From Bog-473 sp963804055 (GTDB lineage Bacteria > Actinomycetota > Acidimicrobiia > Acidimicrobiales > RAAP-2): a stretch of DNA of 64,000 nt. The DNA lies in NCBI GenBank assembly GCA_963804055.1, contig CAWDOU010000005.1:744001-808000 (forward strand), written 5' to 3'. Below, one piece after another: positions 61,290-64,000 of the stretch. The notes under the pieces are model-generated. The model did no database searches. It worked only from the letters and a program-made list of their open reading frames with translations, and had not been told where the DNA came from. Within the stretch, counting starts at the first letter, position 1; the number at the start of each line of letters is the position of its first letter. The position numbers and the translations under genes are program-made.

Positions 61290-62315
61290 TCAGGCGCTGG
61301 AGCTCCAGCGCCGCAACACGGCGTCCGCCTCACCCATGACGGAGGCGACGATGTCGGCCACAGTCGGCAACGAGTCGATCACGCCCACGACCTGACCGGT
61401 CGGCAACACCCCGACATCGGTGTGCCCTTCGACCAGCGCGGCCTTGGTCATGACCGGTGCGTTGGCCGCCATGACGACCTGGGCCCAGGTGAGCTCGTTG
61501 CCCTCCTTCATGGCGCGCCCTTCACGCAGCAGTGAGGAGAACGTGGCGCCGGTCTCCTGGCGGAACCGGTAGGCGCTGCGCAGCGCACGCGGCAGCGAGC
61601 GCAGCCAGGACTGCGACTCCAGGTGGTCGACCAGATCGGTGCGCACCACACGCTGGGGTGCCCCGTCGACCTTGGTCGTCACCACGGTGCCCGTCACCGG
61701 TGTGCCGAGGTACAGGGCCTTGACGGCGTCGGGCACCCGGCTCTCGGCCGAGAGCAGGAAGCGGGTGCCCATGGCGACGCCGGCCGCCCCGTAGGAGAGG
61801 GCGGCCACCAGGCCGCGTCCGTCGAAGAACCCCCCCGCCCCCAGGACGAGCACGCGGTCGCCCACGGCATCGACCACCTGGGGCAGGAGGAGGGTGGTGG
61901 GGATGGTGCCGGTGTGCCCGCCCCCCTCGCCGCCCTGGGCGATCACGGCGTCGACGCCCCATTCGGCGACTTTCTCGGCGTGGCGGCGGGCGCCCACGGT
62001 GGGGATGACGAACAGCCCGGCCTCCTTGCAGCGGGTCACCAGGGCCGGGTTGGGCGCCTGGGCGAAGCTGGCCACCCGGGCGCCGGTCTCGATCATCAGC
62101 TCGATGCGCTCGTGGACGTCGGCCACATCGGTGCGCAGGTTGACGCCGAACGGTCCGCTCGTGCGCTGGCGCACCTCGGCGATGGCGCCCGCCAGCTCGT
62201 CGAGGGTCATGGTGGCCGAGGCCAGGATCCCGAGGCCGCCCGCCTCGGTGGTGGCGGCGACGAGGCGGGGCCCGGCCACCCAGCCCATGCCGGTCTGCAC
62301 CAGCGGGTAGCGCAC
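61290..62315 (-). CDS. ipdC: IpdC-like flavin oxidoreductase (nitronate monooxygenase family)
   Basis: At least 341 aa of an FMN barrel: VQTGMGWVAGPRLVAATTEAGG, QGGEGGGHTGTIPTTLLLPQ and GAGGFFDGRGLVAALSYGAAGV are family signatures. Position directly after ipdB and ipdA copies the mycobacterial order Rv3551-Rv3553. IpdC acts on a HIP-derived CoA ester in steroid ring C/D breakdown. The GTG at 62315 is the first ordinary start, yet the frame upstream reads LHTELCERIGVRYP, which family members contain. A CTG at 62387 overlapping the ipdB stop could be the true start. Confidence 0.75.
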   Translation of the reverse strand: MRYPLVQTGMGWVAGPRLVAATTEAGGLGILASATMTLDELAGAIAEVRQRTSGPFGVNLRTDVADVHERIELMIETGARVASFAQAPNPALVTRCKEAGLFVIPTVGARRHAEKVAEWGVDAVIAQGGEGGGHTGTIPTTLLLPQVVDAVGDRVLVLGAGGFFDGRGLVAALSYGAAGVAMGTRFLLSAESRVPDAVKALYLGTPVTGTVVTTKVDGAPQRVVRTDLVDHLESQSWLRSLPRALRSAYRFRQETGATFSSLLREGRAMKEGNELTWAQVVMAANAPVMTKAALVEGHTDVGVLPTGQVVGVIDSLPTVADIVASVMGEADAVLRRWSSSA

Positions 62316-62383
62316 TCCGATGCGCTCGCACAGCTCGGTGTGGAGGGCCGGGTGCAGCGGTGCGACGGCGGCGGCGTCCGCGC

Positions 62384-63157
62384 TCAGCTCCGCACCTCAC
62401 GATCGCGCGTCGAGCCCGGGTCGAGCTCGACGCGGATGAGTTCGAGCTCCTCGGGCGTGGGCAGGCGCGTCTCGGCCACGTCGCCGGGGACGGTGAGCGC
62501 GAAGCCGGTGGCCGCCACGACGTCGTCGACCGTGACCCCGGGGTGGTGCGAGCGCAGGCGCATGGTGTGGTCGGGCGTCTCGAAGTCGAACACCCCGAGG
62601 TTGGAGACGACGCGCGGAATGCGATGGAAGCGGGTGGCGCCGGGGCCCGCCGCCTCCGCCCGGGCGTAGCCCACGCCGCTGACCACGTCGACCTGCTCCA
62701 CGAAGGTGCGCACGGTGTGGTCGGGCACCCAGTAGCTGGTGGGATGGTTCACCGAGTTGCCCGGCGCGCCGCGCACGCCGACGAGCTGCACCTTGGGCTT
62801 GGCGTGCGGGCCGATGGCCGAGATGTTCTGGTTGCCCGTGCGGTCGATCTGGCTCGCCATCATCATCATGTTGCGCCGGCCCGACCACACCACGTCGAAG
62901 ACCGTGCGGTACGGCATGGCGGCCTCGCGCACGAGGTCGGCCGGACGCGTCGCGAGGGGCGGCGCGCCGACCATCAGTGCGGCCTCGCCGTCGGTCAGCA
63001 CGATGTCGGGCGAGAAGGTGCGCTTGGCCAGCCGGGCGCCCAGGGCGGGAATGGTGCCGAACGGGCTCACCATCACCTCGCCCACCTCGCGCCAGACGTC
63101 GGCGCAGGCGATGACGCAGAACTCGGCCCGGGTGACGCCCGGATCGCCCGCCGTCAC
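62384..63157 (-). CDS. ipdB: IpdB-like CoA-transferase family subunit
   Basis: GTG 63157 overlaps the ipdA stop (GTGA), giving 257 aa. It belongs to the CoA-transferase family I beta-type fold, with the FCVIACADVWREVGEVMVSP start and SGRRNMMMMASQIDRTGNQN. IpdAB is a hydrolase that opens the last steroid ring of COCHEA-CoA rather than a true CoA transferase. Assignment rests on similarity to what I know of IpdB and the ipdA-ipdB-ipdC order. Confidence 0.78.
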   Translation of the reverse strand: MTAGDPGVTRAEFCVIACADVWREVGEVMVSPFGTIPALGARLAKRTFSPDIVLTDGEAALMVGAPPLATRPADLVREAAMPYRTVFDVVWSGRRNMMMMASQIDRTGNQNISAIGPHAKPKVQLVGVRGAPGNSVNHPTSYWVPDHTVRTFVEQVDVVSGVGYARAEAAGPGATRFHRIPRVVSNLGVFDFETPDHTMRLRSHHPGVTVDDVVAATGFALTVPGDVAETRLPTPEELELIRVELDPGSTRDREVRS

Positions 63158-64000
63158 GACGCCTGCCGCTCGGCGACGTTGGCCCGGTACTCGTCGTCCC
63201 CGACGAACACGTAGCGCTTGGCGAAGGCCTCCCACTCGGCCGGATCGGTGGCCGACGCCGCGTACTCCTTCTGGAACTTCTCGTCGCGCCCGTAGTCGGG
63301 TGGGTTGGCCGTGAAGTGCGCGCCGCCGGGGGACTCGGCCACGCCGTCGACCAGCATGCGGTGGATGGGCACGCTCGAGATCGGGTGCACGTCGTCGGCC
63401 AGCGCGCCGTTCTCCACAATGGCCTCGGTGGTCATGAAGCGGCGCTCGGCCGCCCCGAGGAAGAGCGGGTCGAAGAAGACGTCGGGGCTCAGCACCTGGC
63501 CGTTGCCGGCGGCGTCGGCCCGGTTCGTGTGGACGATGGCGGCATCGAGGTGGAGCGCCGGCATGGCGACCAGCTCGACATCGGCGTCCGCCGCGTCGTG
63601 CAGGTAGGGGTGGCCGGCGCCGTAGGGGGAGCGCACCAGTTGCAGGTCGGGGTTGATGGTGAGCACGTCGGAGCCGAGGCCGGCCCGCGTCGGCAGGAAG
63701 GGCACGCGCCACGAGGCCGCCTGGAGCCCGAGGAAGAACATCCCCTCGTCGACCTCCATGACCTCCACCAGGCCGTGCTGGCGCGCGGCGCGCCAGTGGG
63801 GATCGAGCGCAATGGAGTCGAGCGTGACGAAGCCGCACACGACCTTGCGCACCTTGCCGGTGGCACAGAGCAGCCCGACATCGGGCCCCCCGTACGCCAC
63901 GACGGTGAGGTCGGTCAGGTCGGAGCGGCAGATGGCGCGCACCACGGCCATGGGCTTGCGGCGCGAGCCCCAGCCGCCGATACCGATCGTCATGCCCGAG
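63154..64000 (-). CDS. ipdA: IpdA-like CoA-transferase family subunit, 5' end outside the window
   Basis: The frame continues past the right edge: residues before the first Met read SG, as in SGMTIGIGGWGSRRKPMAVVR, an internal stretch of IpdA, so the real start lies beyond 64000. Visible: at least 281 aa with TVVAYGGPDVGLLCATGKV, the conserved EVDEGMFFLGLQA and DAAIVHTNRADAAGNGQ. It forms the IpdAB heteromer with the overlapping downstream gene. Confidence 0.8.
   Translation of the reverse strand, partial: SGMTIGIGGWGSRRKPMAVVRAICRSDLTDLTVVAYGGPDVGLLCATGKVRKVVCGFVTLDSIALDPHWRAARQHGLVEVMEVDEGMFFLGLQAASWRVPFLPTRAGLGSDVLTINPDLQLVRSPYGAGHPYLHDAADADVELVAMPALHLDAAIVHTNRADAAGNGQVLSPDVFFDPLFLGAAERRFMTTEAIVENGALADDVHPISSVPIHRMLVDGVAESPGGAHFTANPPDYGRDEKFQKEYAASATDPAEWEAFAKRYVFVGDDEYRANVAERQAS

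Noticed and set aside
1..64000. tRNA, rRNA, riboswitch or replication-origin sequences
   Set aside because: I saw no acceptor/T-loop patterns, rRNA stretches or DnaA-box clusters in the gaps; a covariance-model scan would be needed to exclude small RNAs.

Overview
The window is high-GC, mostly single-operon-style bacterial DNA with GTG/ATG starts and many 1-4 nt stop/start overlaps. It carries a mycofactocin locus, an NDMA-type alcohol dehydrogenase, an F420-type (LLM) oxidoreductase and a steroid ring-C/D (HIP) degradation cluster. Together these point to an actinomycete-grade organism (Actinomycetota). A deep-branching class such as Acidimicrobiia would fit, but that is inference and no rRNA or other phylogenetic marker is present.

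Layout. 1-5.0 kb: the end of an amidohydrolase, a small Cys protein, an ABC exporter pair, two TetR regulators (one KstR-like) and a cyclase-family hydrolase. 5.1-13.6 kb: the mycofactocin region, with NDMA-dependent alcohol dehydrogenase, mftD, a methyltransferase, a GNAT acetyltransferase, mftF, and divergently from mftF the run mftA-mftB-mftC-mftE-SDR. The 36-aa precursor peptide ends in IDGMCGVY. 13.6-17.2 kb: a UBP-type zinc finger protein, a PLP decarboxylase of the sphingosine-phosphate-lyase type, a DinB protein and an aldehyde dehydrogenase.

17.5-41 kb is the accessory part. It has an unusual FtsH-like membrane AAA protease and a 3,984-aa secreted repeat protein made of 17 type-A repeats (about 138 aa) and 11 type-B repeats (119 aa) with an exact 1,791-bp higher-order period. 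Then come a twin-cyclase/ATPase/TPR protein, a cyclic-nucleotide-binding patatin phospholipase, and a convergent MFS transporter/cyclic-nucleotide-binding/patatin triple fusion. 41-43.3 kb holds an HNH/DUF222 (13E12-type) gene lying between an intact esterase gene and a second, decayed copy of that esterase's 3' end.

43.3-64 kb is mainly acyl-CoA catabolism: two acyl-CoA dehydrogenase pairs (one subunit frameshifted), an amidohydrolase, dienelactone hydrolase, SDR, thiolase, a DUF35/Ltp-type thiolase pair, and ipdC-ipdB-ipdA at the right edge. A DNA alkylation repair pair (Ogt and an AdaA-AlkA fusion) lies in the middle. Working model: KstR-like control of steroid/isoprenoid acyl-CoA degradation, with mycofactocin serving the alcohol dehydrogenase and SDR as redox cofactor. 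The surface protein with its cyclic-nucleotide/phospholipase neighbours forms a separate cell-envelope island.
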